NCBI GenBank assembly: GCA_948956705.1
Contig: CARCZS010000021.1
Span: forward strand, 1-48,723
DNA length: 48,723 nucleotides
Reading direction: 5' to 3'
DNA from: an uncultured Phocaeicola sp.
GTDB lineage: Bacteria; Bacteroidota; Bacteroidia; Bacteroidales; Bacteroidaceae
A program made the translations under genes and the position numbers. Positions 18,528 through 27,512 of this stretch are shown in pieces (the first letter of the stretch is position 1; each line of letters starts with the position of its first letter). The notes below the pieces were generated by a model that was not told the DNA's origin, searched no databases, and saw nothing but the letters and a program-made list of their open reading frames with translations.

Positions 18528-19229
18528 TCATTCATATTTCTCTATAGCTTTTATAGTATTATCTATATCAGTTATAAGATAATCAAAGGATTCAAGGTTT
18601 ATCAAATTGGGAATCTGAAACAACAAATCAAGTCCTTCATCAGTAGCCAATAAACGACTCCATAACTGGTCAGCGGAAAGTTTTTGAACATATAAACGCT
18701 TTACTTCCGGCTTGGTATCCAACCAGTCATTCCGTTCTTTTTTTAGATTTTGATAAGTGGCATATAGCGCATCAACCGCTTTTATAGAAGCATAAGCCTG
18801 GATAATACTCAACCCCAATTGTTTATTCTTTATTTGAGGAAAAAGTGCCGAACTTTTCATCAGTTCCAATGCATCAGTAGTAAAAGTAATAAATGAAGTT
18901 TGAAAAGGCATATTAAAATAATAACTCAACGAATCTTTCGATACAAATGAAAGACTATCCTTATTTTTCAATAAAAAATGAGCAGCACGTATTTCTTGTT
19001 CTATTCTTTTCTTTCCGTCTAATATAGTTTCTCTATTAGTCTCTAATTCCGCTTTTACTAACTGAAGCGCACTTTTCACATCACGTTGCGTATTCCGGTT
19101 TTCTATCCAGTCACTTCCCATAAAGGTAAGGATGATGCCAAGCATTACAGCCGTAAAATTGCATACGAAATCTCCCATTCTACGATTCCTAAAAAGGAGT
19201 GTTATTCTTTTCCACAGTATTATTTTCAT
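18528..19229 (-). CDS. single-pass membrane protein, DUF6090-like
   Basis: 233 residues. A short basic N-terminus, one membrane segment at about 22-40 (FTAVMLGIILTFMGSDWIENRN), then a long, mostly helical soluble part. The segment followed by a WIENRNTQRDVKSALQLVKAEL stretch resembles Bacteroidota DUF6090 proteins (a membrane anchor, then N-W-N-E/x-x-R and a coiled helical domain). No catalytic motif is visible and the function is unknown. It is a single gene, separated from nadA by a terminator. Confidence 0.7.
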   Translation of the reverse strand: MKIILWKRITLLFRNRRMGDFVCNFTAVMLGIILTFMGSDWIENRNTQRDVKSALQLVKAELETNRETILDGKKRIEQEIRAAHFLLKNKDSLSFVSKDSLSYYFNMPFQTSFITFTTDALELMKSSALFPQIKNKQLGLSIIQAYASIKAVDALYATYQNLKKERNDWLDTKPEVKRLYVQKLSADQLWSRLLATDEGLDLLFQIPNLINLESFDYLITDIDNTIKAIEKYE

Positions 19230-19251
19230 TTTATAATTCTTTTACTTCCCA

Positions 19252-19309
19252 TAAAAAAATAATTTTGGCGGAATAATGATTCCCTAAGAACACATTCTTC
19301 CGCCAAAAT
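19252..19309 (-). terminator. terminator downstream of nadA
   Basis: ATTTTGGCGGAA (19262-19273) pairs perfectly with TTCCGCCAAAAT (19298-19309). Read on the minus strand the stem is followed by a run of T residues, so it terminates nadA transcripts. Confidence 0.85.
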
Positions 19310-19330
19310 ATTCTATTCACCTTTACTATT

Positions 19331-20323
19331 TTATAATCCCAGCTTTTCCGAGATTTCCAGCATCTTCTTGATAGGCTTCACCGCTTCCCGGGCTACTGCT
19401 TCGTCCACTGTCACTTCCGGCCATTCATACTTTAATGTATTGTATAGCTTTTCCATAGTGTTCAAACGCATGAAATTACATTCATTGCAAGCACAGGTGC
19501 TGTCTTCGGGCGGAGCGGGAATAAAGTTCTTTTCAGGGCATTGTTTACGCATCTCGTGCAGGATACCACTTTCAGTAGCAACAATAAAATCCTTTTTGTC
19601 ACTGGCAATAGCATACTTCAACAAGCCTGCCGTAGAACCGACTTTATCAGCTAGCTTCGCAACAGCTCCTTTACATTCGGGATGTACCAGAATAGCCGCA
19701 TCGGGATATTGCTTTTTCAATGCTACAATCTTCTCAACAGAGAATTGTTCATGCACATGACAGGCACCGTCCCATAACAGCATATTACGTCCTGTAATCG
19801 AATTTATATAGTTTCCCAAGTTACGGTCGGGACCAAAGATAATCTTCTCGTCTGCCGGAAAACTTTCCACTATCTGCTTGGCATTGGTAGAAGTCACCAC
19901 CACATCAGTCACAGCCTTTACAGCAGCCGTTGTATTAACGTATGAAATTACAGTATAATCCGGATGTGCTTTAACAAACGCTGCAAAAGCATCGGCAGGA
20001 CAACTGTCGGCCAACGAACAGCCTGCATTTAAATCAGGTACAAGCACTTTCTTATTCGGACAAAGAATTTTAGCTGTTTCCCCCATAAAGTGCACACCGC
20101 ACATCACGATGATGTCAGCATCTGTTTTGGCTGCCCATTGTGCCAATGCCAGACTATCACCTACAAAGTCGGCAATATCCTGTATTTCACCCGACTGGTA
20201 GTAATGTCCCAGAATAAGCGCATTCTTCTCTTTACGCAACTTATTTATCTCTGCTTTCAAATCTAAGGTCTTGTCCACCGGTTCGGCAGCATACCCTTTT
20301 TTCAACCATTCCTCTTTATTCAT
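19331..20323 (-). CDS. nadA: quinolinate synthase
   Basis: 330 residues, normal for this class. It shows the triplicated NadA fold with LILGHYYQSGEIQDIADFVGDSLALA at the start, the cluster cysteine in VMCGVHFMGETAK, the ACHVHEQF region and a C-terminal CACNEC region supplying the remaining Fe-S ligands. It condenses iminoaspartate with dihydroxyacetone phosphate to quinolinate, using a [4Fe-4S] cluster, in de novo NAD synthesis. Its partner nadB lies about 21 kb away at 41902-43482; nadC is not in the window. Confidence 0.96.
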   Translation of the reverse strand: MNKEEWLKKGYAAEPVDKTLDLKAEINKLRKEKNALILGHYYQSGEIQDIADFVGDSLALAQWAAKTDADIIVMCGVHFMGETAKILCPNKKVLVPDLNAGCSLADSCPADAFAAFVKAHPDYTVISYVNTTAAVKAVTDVVVTSTNAKQIVESFPADEKIIFGPDRNLGNYINSITGRNMLLWDGACHVHEQFSVEKIVALKKQYPDAAILVHPECKGAVAKLADKVGSTAGLLKYAIASDKKDFIVATESGILHEMRKQCPEKNFIPAPPEDSTCACNECNFMRLNTMEKLYNTLKYEWPEVTVDEAVAREAVKPIKKMLEISEKLGL

Positions 20324-20446
20324 TATTTCTATGTTTTTTCTTTCTTCTCTTAAAAAAAGAATTTATAGTGATGATAATTGTCGGTTAATAGTGTTAGTAA
20401 AAAGTAGACTGCTTTTCTTGCCTGAGAAGTTATTCATTCATAATGC

Positions 20447-20454
20447 AAAGATAT
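20447..20454 (-). promoter_or_regulatory. -7 promoter element of nadA
   Basis: TATCTTTG on the minus strand (CAAAGATA on plus), about 124 nt upstream of the nadA start. A TTG about 20 nt further upstream could serve as the -33 part. It implies a leader of over 100 nt, in which no known riboswitch was recognised. Confidence 0.5.
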
Positions 20455-20743
20455 GAATAAGTAATCAACGGGCTTAAACTCTGATAATACAGTCTTTACC
20501 TTTTCTATTAACAAACTGTTGATAATATGCAAAGTTAAAAACTTTATGATTATGAACGCCTAAAATAGTGATTAAATTGTGTTGATATTGGCGGTTTAAA
20601 TTCTCGGATTCTTTTTTGGATTGTTGATTTCTGTCATTTGATATATCTTTTATTGAAATATGCAAGAAATACTTTTGAAATGATATGCCCATTCTTTCTA
20701 CATGTTTTCAACCGTTATCAACAGGGTTATGTGAATTAGTTAT
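20455..20743. other. intergenic stretch between nadA and the methyltransferase gene
   Basis: AT-rich divergent spacer. A 72-codon minus-strand frame (20474-20692) has no recognisable features and looks like chance. Nothing else of note apart from the two promoters at its edges. Confidence 0.45.
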
Positions 20744-20751
20744 TATCTTTG
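20744..20751 (+). promoter_or_regulatory. -7 promoter element of the RNA methyltransferase gene
   Basis: TATCTTTG lies 29 nt upstream of the ATG at 20781. It supports that ATG over an upstream in-frame start at 20685, which would place the promoter inside the coding sequence. Confidence 0.6.
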
Positions 20752-20780
20752 CAATACATATTAATAGCATATACACAAAG

Positions 20781-21323
20781 ATGAGAAAATTGAAAATAAC
20801 GGAGCTTAACCGTCTTACAGTAGATGAATTTAAACAGGCAAATAAGTTACCGTTGGTAGTGATATTGGATGAAGTACGCAGTTTGCATAATATAGGTTCT
20901 GTATTCCGCACGTCGGATGCTTTTCTTGTAGAGCGTATTTATTTATGTGGCATTACCGCCACTCCTCCCCATCCTGAAATGCATAAAACGGCATTAGGGG
21001 CCGAAGATACCGTTGACTGGAAGTATGTGAAGCATACATTGGAAGCAGTAGAAGAACTTCATAATGAAGGATATACGGTGTTGGCTATCGAGCAAGTGGA
21101 AGGAAGTACCATGCTTGACGAGCTTGAACTGGAGCCGGATAAAAAGTATGCCATTGTGATGGGAAATGAAGTGAAAGGTGTTCAACAAGAAGTGGTGAAT
21201 GCTTGTGACGGTTGCATTGAGATTCCTCAGTACGGCACAAAACATTCGCTGAATGTATCCGTAACTACAGGCATTGTGCTTTGGGAGTTTGCAAATAAAT
21301 TGATTAAGTTTAGAAAAGAGTAA
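20781..21323 (+). CDS. SpoU/TrmH-family RNA methyltransferase
   Basis: 180 residues from the ATG at 20781. It contains the three SPOUT knot motifs: NIGSVFRTSDAF, IVMGNEVKGVQQEV and IPQYGTKHSLNVSVTTGI. It has the size of a minimal SpoU domain with no N-terminal substrate-binding extension. Family role: SAM-dependent 2'-O-ribose methylation of tRNA or rRNA; the target cannot be told from the sequence. Confidence 0.92.
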   Translation: MRKLKITELNRLTVDEFKQANKLPLVVILDEVRSLHNIGSVFRTSDAFLVERIYLCGITATPPHPEMHKTALGAEDTVDWKYVKHTLEAVEELHNEGYTVLAIEQVEGSTMLDELELEPDKKYAIVMGNEVKGVQQEVVNACDGCIEIPQYGTKHSLNVSVTTGIVLWEFANKLIKFRKE

Positions 21324-21351
21324 CTATAAAAGAATGAGGAACTAACCGGAT

Positions 21352-21948
21352 TTATATTTGTCCGTTTTCCACCAATAATACCACCCGTTCCGTCAGTTTA
21401 TCTTCCGCCTCGGGATGATATTCTTTTTTCAGACTTGCGCCGAATAATGCGGCAAAAGTCTGATAAAACCCTGCTTTAAAGGGACCCATGAAAGCTTTTA
21501 CCAATTCATAGGAAGAAGAGTCGGTTTCACGGTTTACCAACTTTATCAACAGTTTGCCCTGTGCAAAAGTTAATTTCTTCATGACGGGAGTATATTGTTC
21601 TTTCAGTCCTTTTTCAACGAGTTTCAGATGTTTCTCTCTGGCTTTTTTGTCGGGGAGCGTTTCCAGATACTCGTAGGTTTCGATAATGGCACGGTTGATG
21701 GCACGAGCCAAAGGCAAAGTCTTCTTTACATTCCTTACCAGGCGGTAATATTCCCGTCTTTCTTTTTCATTTTTAAATTTTAATGGCTTGAATACGTATA
21801 CATTGGGCAGCCGTAATGAAGGAATGGTATCTCCTTTGTATACACATACAGGTACCATATATCCGTTTATAGTAGTCGTCGATTGCTGGGAATAGGCAGC
21901 AATGGCTATAAAGGAAAGAAATAAAGCTATATAGAGTTTCCTTTTCAT
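21352..21948 (-). CDS. DUF4294 family exported protein
   Basis: 198 residues. Signal peptide MKRKLYIALFLSFIAIAAYSQ, a short beta part (VPVCVYKGDTIPSLRLPNVYVF), then a mostly helical region starting with KFKNEKERREYYRLVRNVKKTLPLA. This is the DUF4294 signature of Bacteroidota. The function is unknown. It is convergent with the methyltransferase gene, with 28 nt between stops. Confidence 0.85.
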   Translation of the reverse strand: MKRKLYIALFLSFIAIAAYSQQSTTTINGYMVPVCVYKGDTIPSLRLPNVYVFKPLKFKNEKERREYYRLVRNVKKTLPLARAINRAIIETYEYLETLPDKKAREKHLKLVEKGLKEQYTPVMKKLTFAQGKLLIKLVNRETDSSSYELVKAFMGPFKAGFYQTFAALFGASLKKEYHPEAEDKLTERVVLLVENGQI

Positions 21949-21956
21949 TGTCTATG

Positions 21957-21964
21957 CAAAAGTA
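21957..21964 (-). promoter_or_regulatory. -7 promoter element of the DUF4294 gene
   Basis: TACTTTTG on the minus strand, 8 nt upstream of the start codon, which would give a very short leader. Confidence 0.45.
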
Positions 21965-22032
21965 GTAAGAAATGCGGTTACTCTTGCTTTGAATAAAACT
22001 ATTTAACTTAAAACACACCAATAAATTACAAA

Positions 22033-24093
22033 ATGAACAGATTGTTGAAATCTATGTTAATTGCTTGTATTACAATAGCCTTATCGGTGAATAACCTATC
22101 AGCACAAGAAGTTTGGGAAGAATTGGCCGAGCAATTAATTGGTGAAGAGGAAGGAGAAGTCTTTCAGTGGGAGAATAATTTTGAAGAATTGTCAGAGTTA
22201 AAAGAAAATCCTATCAATATCAATACGGCAACAAAAGAGCAATTGGAGAAGTTTCCTTTTCTGTCTGATCGGATAGTCGAAAATATCTTGTATTATCTTT
22301 ATAAGAACGGACCGATGCTCAGTGAGAATGAATTGTGGATGATTGAAGATATTAACAGACAGACTATTCGTTGTTTACAACCGTTTATCTACTTTAAACA
22401 GCCTGAAAAAGAGGAATATAAGCCTACTTTAAAACAGGTGTTGAAATATGGAAAACAAGAGTTATCAACACGTGTGGATATTCCTTTTTATATTAAATCA
22501 GGTTATAAATTCCATACTAAAGAAGAATTGAAGAAGAACCCGAACAAACAATACTTAGGGTATGGTTATTATCACAGTTTGAGATATAGTTTTCACTATC
22601 GGGACAAAATATACTTGGGACTTACGGCAGAGAAGGATGCCGGTGAACCTTTCTTTGCCGGGCAGAACCAAAAGGGATATGATTTTTATTCACCTTACCT
22701 GTTAATTCATAACATTGGAAAAATCAAGGCATTAGCTATCGGTAATTATCGTTTAAGCTATGGTTATGGACTGGTTATGAACACTGATTTCGGCATGGGA
22801 AAAACAGCTACACTTTCTACATTGGGAAATAAAAGCCGCGGTATTCGCAAACATTCTTCTGCTGACGAATACAATTACTTTCAGGGAATGGCAATTAGTT
22901 ATAAATTGTCGAAAAGGTGGACGGTAGATGCTTTTTATTCTTATCGAAAGATGGATGGAATTGTGAATAACCGGTTTATAACTTCGCTGAAAAAGGATGG
23001 ATACCATCGTTTATATAGAGAATTTGAAAAGAAGAATATGGTAACTAATCAATTGATTGGTAGTAATTTAAATTATAATGGGAAGTATTGTGAATTGGGA
23101 TTAACAACGGTTTATAATGTTTTCAACAAGCCGTTAAATCCTGACTTAAAACCTTATAACAGATTCTATCCTCGTGGCAAAGACTTTTATAATGTGGGAG
23201 GAAACTATAAAATCTTTTGGAAACAATTCTCTCTTTTAGGCGAAACTGCCATTGATAAAAACGGTACTGTTGCCACTATGAATATGTTGAGTTATTCACC
23301 GAATGGAGGAACACAGTTAATAGTTATGAACAGATATTATGATGCGAAATATCAAAGTATTTATGGCCGTTCTATAGGAGAGGGCAATGGTGTGCAAAAT
23401 GAAAGTGGATTTTATATTGGATTGGAAACGAAGTTATTACGATATATAAGGATGAGTTGTTATGGAGACTTTTTTTATTTTCCATGGAAGAAGTATTTAG
23501 TTAGCGAACCGGGAACCAAAGGTTTTGACGGATTGGTTCAGCTAAGTTATTCACCTACTTATCAACTGGAAATGTTCATAAGATATCGCTATAAAAACAA
23601 GAAAAAAGATTTCACAGCAGAGGATAAAATCAGGCAAACAATTCCTTATATACAACAGAAATGCCGTTATCAGTTAAATTATGCACTGAAGGATAAACTG
23701 CTGTTGAAAACAATAGCGGATTATGCCCGGGTAAACTATAGGGGGCAGTCGGCTTCCAACGGATTTCTGTTTTCACAAAGTGCCGGTTATAAATTCACCT
23801 CCATTCCTTTGCAGTTTGACGTAAGTGGTTCTTGGTTTAACACAGATGATTATGAATCACGATTGACGATTTATGAAAAGAATGTGCTTTATGCTTTTTC
23901 TATGCCTTCATTCTATTATGAAGGTACACGATGGGCGGTAAATGCCCGCTATGAACTGAATAAACACATCATGATTCAGGCAAAGTATGGGATGACGCAT
24001 TATTTAAATCGGGATGTTATCGGTTCGGCTTTGGAGGCAATTGACGGAAGTACGAAAAGTGACCTTTATTTGCAGTTGAGGCTTAAGTTCTGA
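22033..24093 (+). CDS. helix-hairpin-helix outer-membrane beta-barrel protein
   Basis: 686 residues. Signal peptide ending in NLSAQ, a glutamate-rich linker, then a ComEA-type helix-hairpin-helix pair at about 55-110 (NPININTATKEQLEKFPFLS and NGPMLSENELWMIEDI). The rest is aromatic-rich alternating strands ending in LYLQLRLKF, with the terminal Phe expected for outer-membrane insertion. It is a known Bacteroidales architecture of unknown function. HhH motifs usually bind DNA, so an envelope role in DNA uptake has been a natural guess, but nothing here proves it. Confidence 0.82.
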   Translation: MNRLLKSMLIACITIALSVNNLSAQEVWEELAEQLIGEEEGEVFQWENNFEELSELKENPININTATKEQLEKFPFLSDRIVENILYYLYKNGPMLSENELWMIEDINRQTIRCLQPFIYFKQPEKEEYKPTLKQVLKYGKQELSTRVDIPFYIKSGYKFHTKEELKKNPNKQYLGYGYYHSLRYSFHYRDKIYLGLTAEKDAGEPFFAGQNQKGYDFYSPYLLIHNIGKIKALAIGNYRLSYGYGLVMNTDFGMGKTATLSTLGNKSRGIRKHSSADEYNYFQGMAISYKLSKRWTVDAFYSYRKMDGIVNNRFITSLKKDGYHRLYREFEKKNMVTNQLIGSNLNYNGKYCELGLTTVYNVFNKPLNPDLKPYNRFYPRGKDFYNVGGNYKIFWKQFSLLGETAIDKNGTVATMNMLSYSPNGGTQLIVMNRYYDAKYQSIYGRSIGEGNGVQNESGFYIGLETKLLRYIRMSCYGDFFYFPWKKYLVSEPGTKGFDGLVQLSYSPTYQLEMFIRYRYKNKKKDFTAEDKIRQTIPYIQQKCRYQLNYALKDKLLLKTIADYARVNYRGQSASNGFLFSQSAGYKFTSIPLQFDVSGSWFNTDDYESRLTIYEKNVLYAFSMPSFYYEGTRWAVNARYELNKHIMIQAKYGMTHYLNRDVIGSALEAIDGSTKSDLYLQLRLKF

Positions 24094-24104
24094 AAAACAT
24101 TATG

Positions 24105-24112
24105 TATTTTTG
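24105..24112 (+). promoter_or_regulatory. -7 promoter element of the radical SAM gene
   Basis: TATTTTTG matches TAnnTTTG, 26 nt upstream of the ATG at 24139. Confidence 0.45.
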
Positions 24113-24138
24113 CACTGTTATCAACAGAAACAACAACT

Positions 24139-24915
24139 ATGTCAACAGTCATTTATCCTTCTCCTATATTCGGTCCGGTGCATAGCCGTCGTTTGGGAGT
24201 TTCTTTGGGAATCAATCTTCTTCCCGAAGATGGTAAGCTTTGTTCTTTCGATTGTATTTATTGCGAGTGCGGTTTTAATAAAGACCATCGTCCGAAGAAA
24301 AAATTACCTACCCGTGAACAGGTTCGTGAAGCTTTGGAAGCTCGTTTGCTTGATATGCGGCAAAACGGTCCCCAACCGGATGTCCTGACTTTTGCCGGCA
24401 ATGGTGAACCTACTGCCCATCCTGAGTTTGCCGGAATTATAGACGATACATTGTCATTGCGTGATAAATACTTTCCGCAGGCGAAGGTAAGCGTGTTGAC
24501 CAACTCCACTTTCATTCATAAACCGGATGTTTTTGATGCACTGAACAAGATAGATAATAATATCATGAAGCTGGACACGGTGAATGCTGATTATATCAAA
24601 GAAGTGGATCGTCCGGTAGGACATTATGATGTGCAGAAAATCATAGAAGGGATGAAAGCGTTCAAAGGCAATCTGATTATTCAAACCATGTTTCTGAAAG
24701 GTACATACCAAGGACAGGATGTGAATAATACGACAGACAACTATGTATTGCCTTGGCTGGACACAGTAAAAGAAATAGCTCCCCGCCAAGTGATGATTTA
24801 TACTATTGACCGCGAAACACCCGATCATGATTTGGAAAAAGCGACCCACGAGGAGCTGGACAGAATTGCAGAATTGATAAAGGCAGCAGGCATTCCGGTG
24901 TCGGTTTCGTATTGA
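24139..24915 (+). CDS. radical SAM protein (COG0731-like)
   Basis: 258 residues. The N-terminal PSPIFGPVHSRRLGVSLGIN precedes the cluster motif CSFDCIYCECG (CxxxCxxC). TFAGNGEPTAHPEF and VSVLTNSTF are further barrel motifs. No C-terminal SPASM or RiPP-recognition domain is seen. This compact family is widespread in Bacteroidales with unassigned substrate. It is not near enough to the peptide genes (4 kb away, separate transcript) to be linked with them on position alone. Confidence 0.9.
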   Translation: MSTVIYPSPIFGPVHSRRLGVSLGINLLPEDGKLCSFDCIYCECGFNKDHRPKKKLPTREQVREALEARLLDMRQNGPQPDVLTFAGNGEPTAHPEFAGIIDDTLSLRDKYFPQAKVSVLTNSTFIHKPDVFDALNKIDNNIMKLDTVNADYIKEVDRPVGHYDVQKIIEGMKAFKGNLIIQTMFLKGTYQGQDVNNTTDNYVLPWLDTVKEIAPRQVMIYTIDRETPDHDLEKATHEELDRIAELIKAAGIPVSVSY

Positions 24916-24930
24916 AACTGAAACCGGAAT
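24892..24930 (+). terminator. hairpin at the end of the radical SAM gene
   Basis: ATTCCGGT at 24892-24899 pairs with ACCGGAAT at 24923-24930, with additional GGTTTC/GAAACT-like pairing inside. No T-tract follows, so it is a weak terminator candidate. It overlaps the stop codon. Confidence 0.4.
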
Positions 24931-24953
24931 ATGTATAAACCCGATTATATGCT

Positions 24954-25517
24954 ATGGAAAGAGTTATAAATGCAATAAATAAGATATTCAAAATAGATGA
25001 GATAACTCTTCATGAACTCATTTCCAGATTGCAGCCTCTTGCTTTATCAAAAAGAACCATTCTGATAGCACCCGACAAGAGAGATGACAATGTCTATTTC
25101 ATAGAGAAGGGAATCGCTCGTTCTTATATTCTGATGGATGGGAGAGAGGTAACCTCTTGGTTTAGCAAAGAAGGTGACCTTACTTTTTCCACTAATAGTT
25201 TTTATGGTAAAACAGAGGGCTATGAGAATGAGATGGTTCAAGTGCTCGAAGATTCTATTTTATATTTTATTCCTATCGCAGAACTTGAAGCCTTATGTTT
25301 GAAATATGCTGATATAGCAAACTGGTTGCGCATCTTACATCAAAAAGCTTTTGTGGAAATGGAAAGAAGGCTTATTTATCGTTTGTATATGTCGGCAGAG
25401 GAACGTTATAATGATTTCCTCATTAAAAATCCTGATATGTTTCAGCGTGTCAATCTGGGTTATATCGCTTCTTATTTAGGTATGTCTCATGTAACTTTAT
25501 GCGCTTTAAGAAAGTAA
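24954..25517 (+). CDS. Crp/Fnr-family transcriptional regulator
   Basis: 187 residues. A cyclic-nucleotide-binding-like beta-roll at about 15-115 (VYFIEKGIARSYILMDGREVTSWFS), a long helix, then a short helix-turn-helix (LGYIASYLGMSHVTLCALRK). The protein ends directly after the recognition helix, slightly shorter than relatives. The cAMP-binding residues are not conserved, as is common in Bacteroidota members. It lies directly upstream of the acyltransferase gene and may control it. Confidence 0.85.
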   Translation: MERVINAINKIFKIDEITLHELISRLQPLALSKRTILIAPDKRDDNVYFIEKGIARSYILMDGREVTSWFSKEGDLTFSTNSFYGKTEGYENEMVQVLEDSILYFIPIAELEALCLKYADIANWLRILHQKAFVEMERRLIYRLYMSAEERYNDFLIKNPDMFQRVNLGYIASYLGMSHVTLCALRK

Positions 25518-25597
25518 ATAGGCATTTCTTTAAGTAGTTAAAAAAGTTTGGATGGCTTATTTTGTACTTTTGCCGGTAAATATATAAAATAAGAAAT

Positions 25598-26752
25598 ATG
25601 TTACAAGCTAGTCCATCCAATCAACCCCATAGAATAGTATGGGTTGATGTACTTCGTTTTCTCGCCATATTTATGGTAATATGTATTCATTGTGCCGATC
25701 CTTTTAATGTTTCTCCCGAAGCTCGTTCTAATCCGGAGTTTAATTTTTGGGGTTCTATTTATGGCTCCTTTCTTCGTCCCTGCGTCCCCTTGTTTGTTAT
25801 GATTACGGGATTGTTACTTTTGCCGGTTAATATGCCCATCCAAAGTTTTTATAAAAAGCGGTTGTTGCGTATTGCCGTTCCTTTTTTAGTATGGTCTGTT
25901 CTATACAATCTTTTTCCTTGGATAACAGGTGTGTTGGGATTATCATCTGCTGTGATAGCTGATGTTTTTGCTTATGCATCGCCCGATGCTTCTCAATCTT
26001 TTGGTGATGCGATGACAAATATTGCATTGATTCCTTTTAAATTCAATGTCTACACAGTACCGATGTGGTATCTTTATATGCTTATAGGTCTGTATCTCTA
26101 TATGCCGTTCTTCTCTGCTTGGATAGAGAAGGCAAATCTTTCACAGAAAAAAATATTCCTTGGCATTTGGGGAATAACATTGTTCCTGCCTTACGCCTAC
26201 GCTTTCTTTTCGCAAGAACTCTTCGGGCTTTGTGCCTGGAACTCATTTGGCACTTTTTATTATTTTGCCGGTTTTAACGGTTACCTACTGTTGGGCTATT
26301 ATTTGGCAAAAGATGTAAAAGAGTGGAATTGGGTGAAGACAGTTGGAGTTGCTGTACCGTTATTTGCCATCGGGTATATTGTGACTTATGTAGGTTTTAA
26401 GTCGATAACTGCCAATCCTGATTGCACGGAACAAGAAATGGAGATGTTTTTCTTATATTGCTCTCCTAATGTTGTGTTGATGACTATCGCTGTGTTTCTG
26501 ATTATCCGTCGGATAAGGTTTACATCTCCCGGTTGGGTGAGTTTATTCTCTAACATCACTAAATGTGGACTTGGTATTTATTTGATTCATTATTTTATGG
26601 TTGGTTTTAGTTATGGTATTGCTGATATACTTTCTATTCCTATTTCAGTAAAGATACCTGTTACGGCCATAATAGCCTTTGCCATTTCATGGGGAGTGGT
26701 AGCTTTCTTTTATAGGTTTGTACCCAAAGCAGCCAAATGGATTTTCGGCTGA
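25598..26752 (+). CDS. membrane acyltransferase, acyltransferase-3 family
   Basis: 384 residues with about ten membrane segments. It has the family start VWVDVLRFLAIFMVICIHCADPF with the key histidine, and the FYKKRLLRIAVPFLVWSVLYN motif carrying the RxxR pair. Family role: transfer of acyl groups, usually acetyl, to surface polysaccharide, lipid or peptidoglycan. It has no neighbouring glycan genes, so the acceptor is unknown. Confidence 0.88.
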   Translation: MLQASPSNQPHRIVWVDVLRFLAIFMVICIHCADPFNVSPEARSNPEFNFWGSIYGSFLRPCVPLFVMITGLLLLPVNMPIQSFYKKRLLRIAVPFLVWSVLYNLFPWITGVLGLSSAVIADVFAYASPDASQSFGDAMTNIALIPFKFNVYTVPMWYLYMLIGLYLYMPFFSAWIEKANLSQKKIFLGIWGITLFLPYAYAFFSQELFGLCAWNSFGTFYYFAGFNGYLLLGYYLAKDVKEWNWVKTVGVAVPLFAIGYIVTYVGFKSITANPDCTEQEMEMFFLYCSPNVVLMTIAVFLIIRRIRFTSPGWVSLFSNITKCGLGIYLIHYFMVGFSYGIADILSIPISVKIPVTAIIAFAISWGVVAFFYRFVPKAAKWIFG

Positions 26753-26758
26753 CTTTAG

Positions 26759-26812
26759 AAAATACTCCCATACTGCATTTTGTTTAGGAACATTACGGTA
26801 TAGGAGTATTTT
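26759..26812. terminator. bidirectional terminator between the acyltransferase and response regulator genes
   Basis: AAAATACTCC at 26759-26768 pairs with GGAGTATTTT at 26803-26812, with CATAC/GTAT pairing inside. A-rich and T-rich flanks on the two sides allow it to work for both convergent genes. Confidence 0.75.
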
Positions 26813-26813
26813 T

Positions 26814-27512
26814 TCAGCTTAGCAATAATACAAAGCCCACTCCCCGGATATTCTTCAATTCGATGAGAGGCTCCTCCTTCAGTGATTTCCGCAAATTCGT
26901 GATAAAGACATCCAAGCTGCGTGAGGCAAAATAATCATCCTCTGTATTCCAAAAACGACTTAAAATAGCCCTCCTTTCCACTATTTCATTTATGTTTTCG
27001 CACAGGAGCTGAAGTATTTGGGCTTCGCGCACCGTCAGAGTTTTGTTCTCTCCGGTTTCATTGTTATGCAGTGTGGCGTGTTTGGCATCCAAGGTGAAGC
27101 GTCCCAATGCATAGTGTTCATTTTCATTGCGTAATTTGACTCCTGCCTTCATTTTCAGGATGGCGTGTATATGTGCGTCCAATTCATCGGGCACAAAGGG
27201 CTTTTTCACATAGTTATTAACCCCCAGTTTATATCCTTCTTTCACGTCTTTGGGAGATGTCAATGCAGAAGTAAACAAGATAGGAGTATCCCCGTCTATT
27301 TCACGGATACGTTCCACCATTTGATAACCGTTCATCACAGGCATATCGATATCCGAAATAATAATATCCGGATGATATTCTTTCCAAGCTTTCAGTCCTT
27401 CTGCACCATTGGTAGCGGTTATCACTTCGTAGCCACCGATAATTTCCTGCAATTCATTCTTTACGATATAACTGAAAGTGGAATCATCCTCCACTAATAA
27501 TAGTTTAATCAT
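26814..27512 (-). CDS. OmpR-family response regulator (RprY-like)
   Basis: 232 residues. Receiver domain at 1-120 with acidic residues E8/D9/D10, phospho-acceptor D54, a TSA segment (ILFTSALT) and K103-region KKPF. Winged-helix DNA-binding domain at about 135-232 (LTVREAQILQLLCEN, then SRSLDVFITNLRKSL). Its start overlaps the kinase gene by 8 nt. Family members bind tandem direct repeats spaced 11 bp. Such repeats (TAACA every 11 bp) occur at four promoters in the adjacent peptide/export cluster, making this protein the probable regulator. Confidence 0.93.
   Translation of the reverse strand: MIKLLLVEDDSTFSYIVKNELQEIIGGYEVITATNGAEGLKAWKEYHPDIIISDIDMPVMNGYQMVERIREIDGDTPILFTSALTSPKDVKEGYKLGVNNYVKKPFVPDELDAHIHAILKMKAGVKLRNENEHYALGRFTLDAKHATLHNNETGENKTLTVREAQILQLLCENINEIVERRAILSRFWNTEDDYFASRSLDVFITNLRKSLKEEPLIELKNIRGVGFVLLLS

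Noticed and set aside
20474..20692. 72-codon minus-strand frame between nadA and the methyltransferase gene
   Set aside because: No signal peptide, motif or promoter; composition looks like translated AT-rich spacer, and its start lies against the methyltransferase promoter region.
20685..20780. Upstream in-frame start for the RNA methyltransferase
   Set aside because: It would place the -7 element TATCTTTG inside the gene and add a non-conserved 32-residue extension.
24139..24915. Radical SAM protein as a modifying enzyme of the double-glycine peptides
   Set aside because: It is a widespread compact family without a peptide-recognition domain, lies 4 kb away with its own promoter, and does not share the regulon repeats.
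25547..25572. TTTG ... TACTTTTG as a full promoter for the acyltransferase gene
   Set aside because: The -7 match is fine but the spacing to the TTTG is too short for a normal -33 element, so it was not listed.
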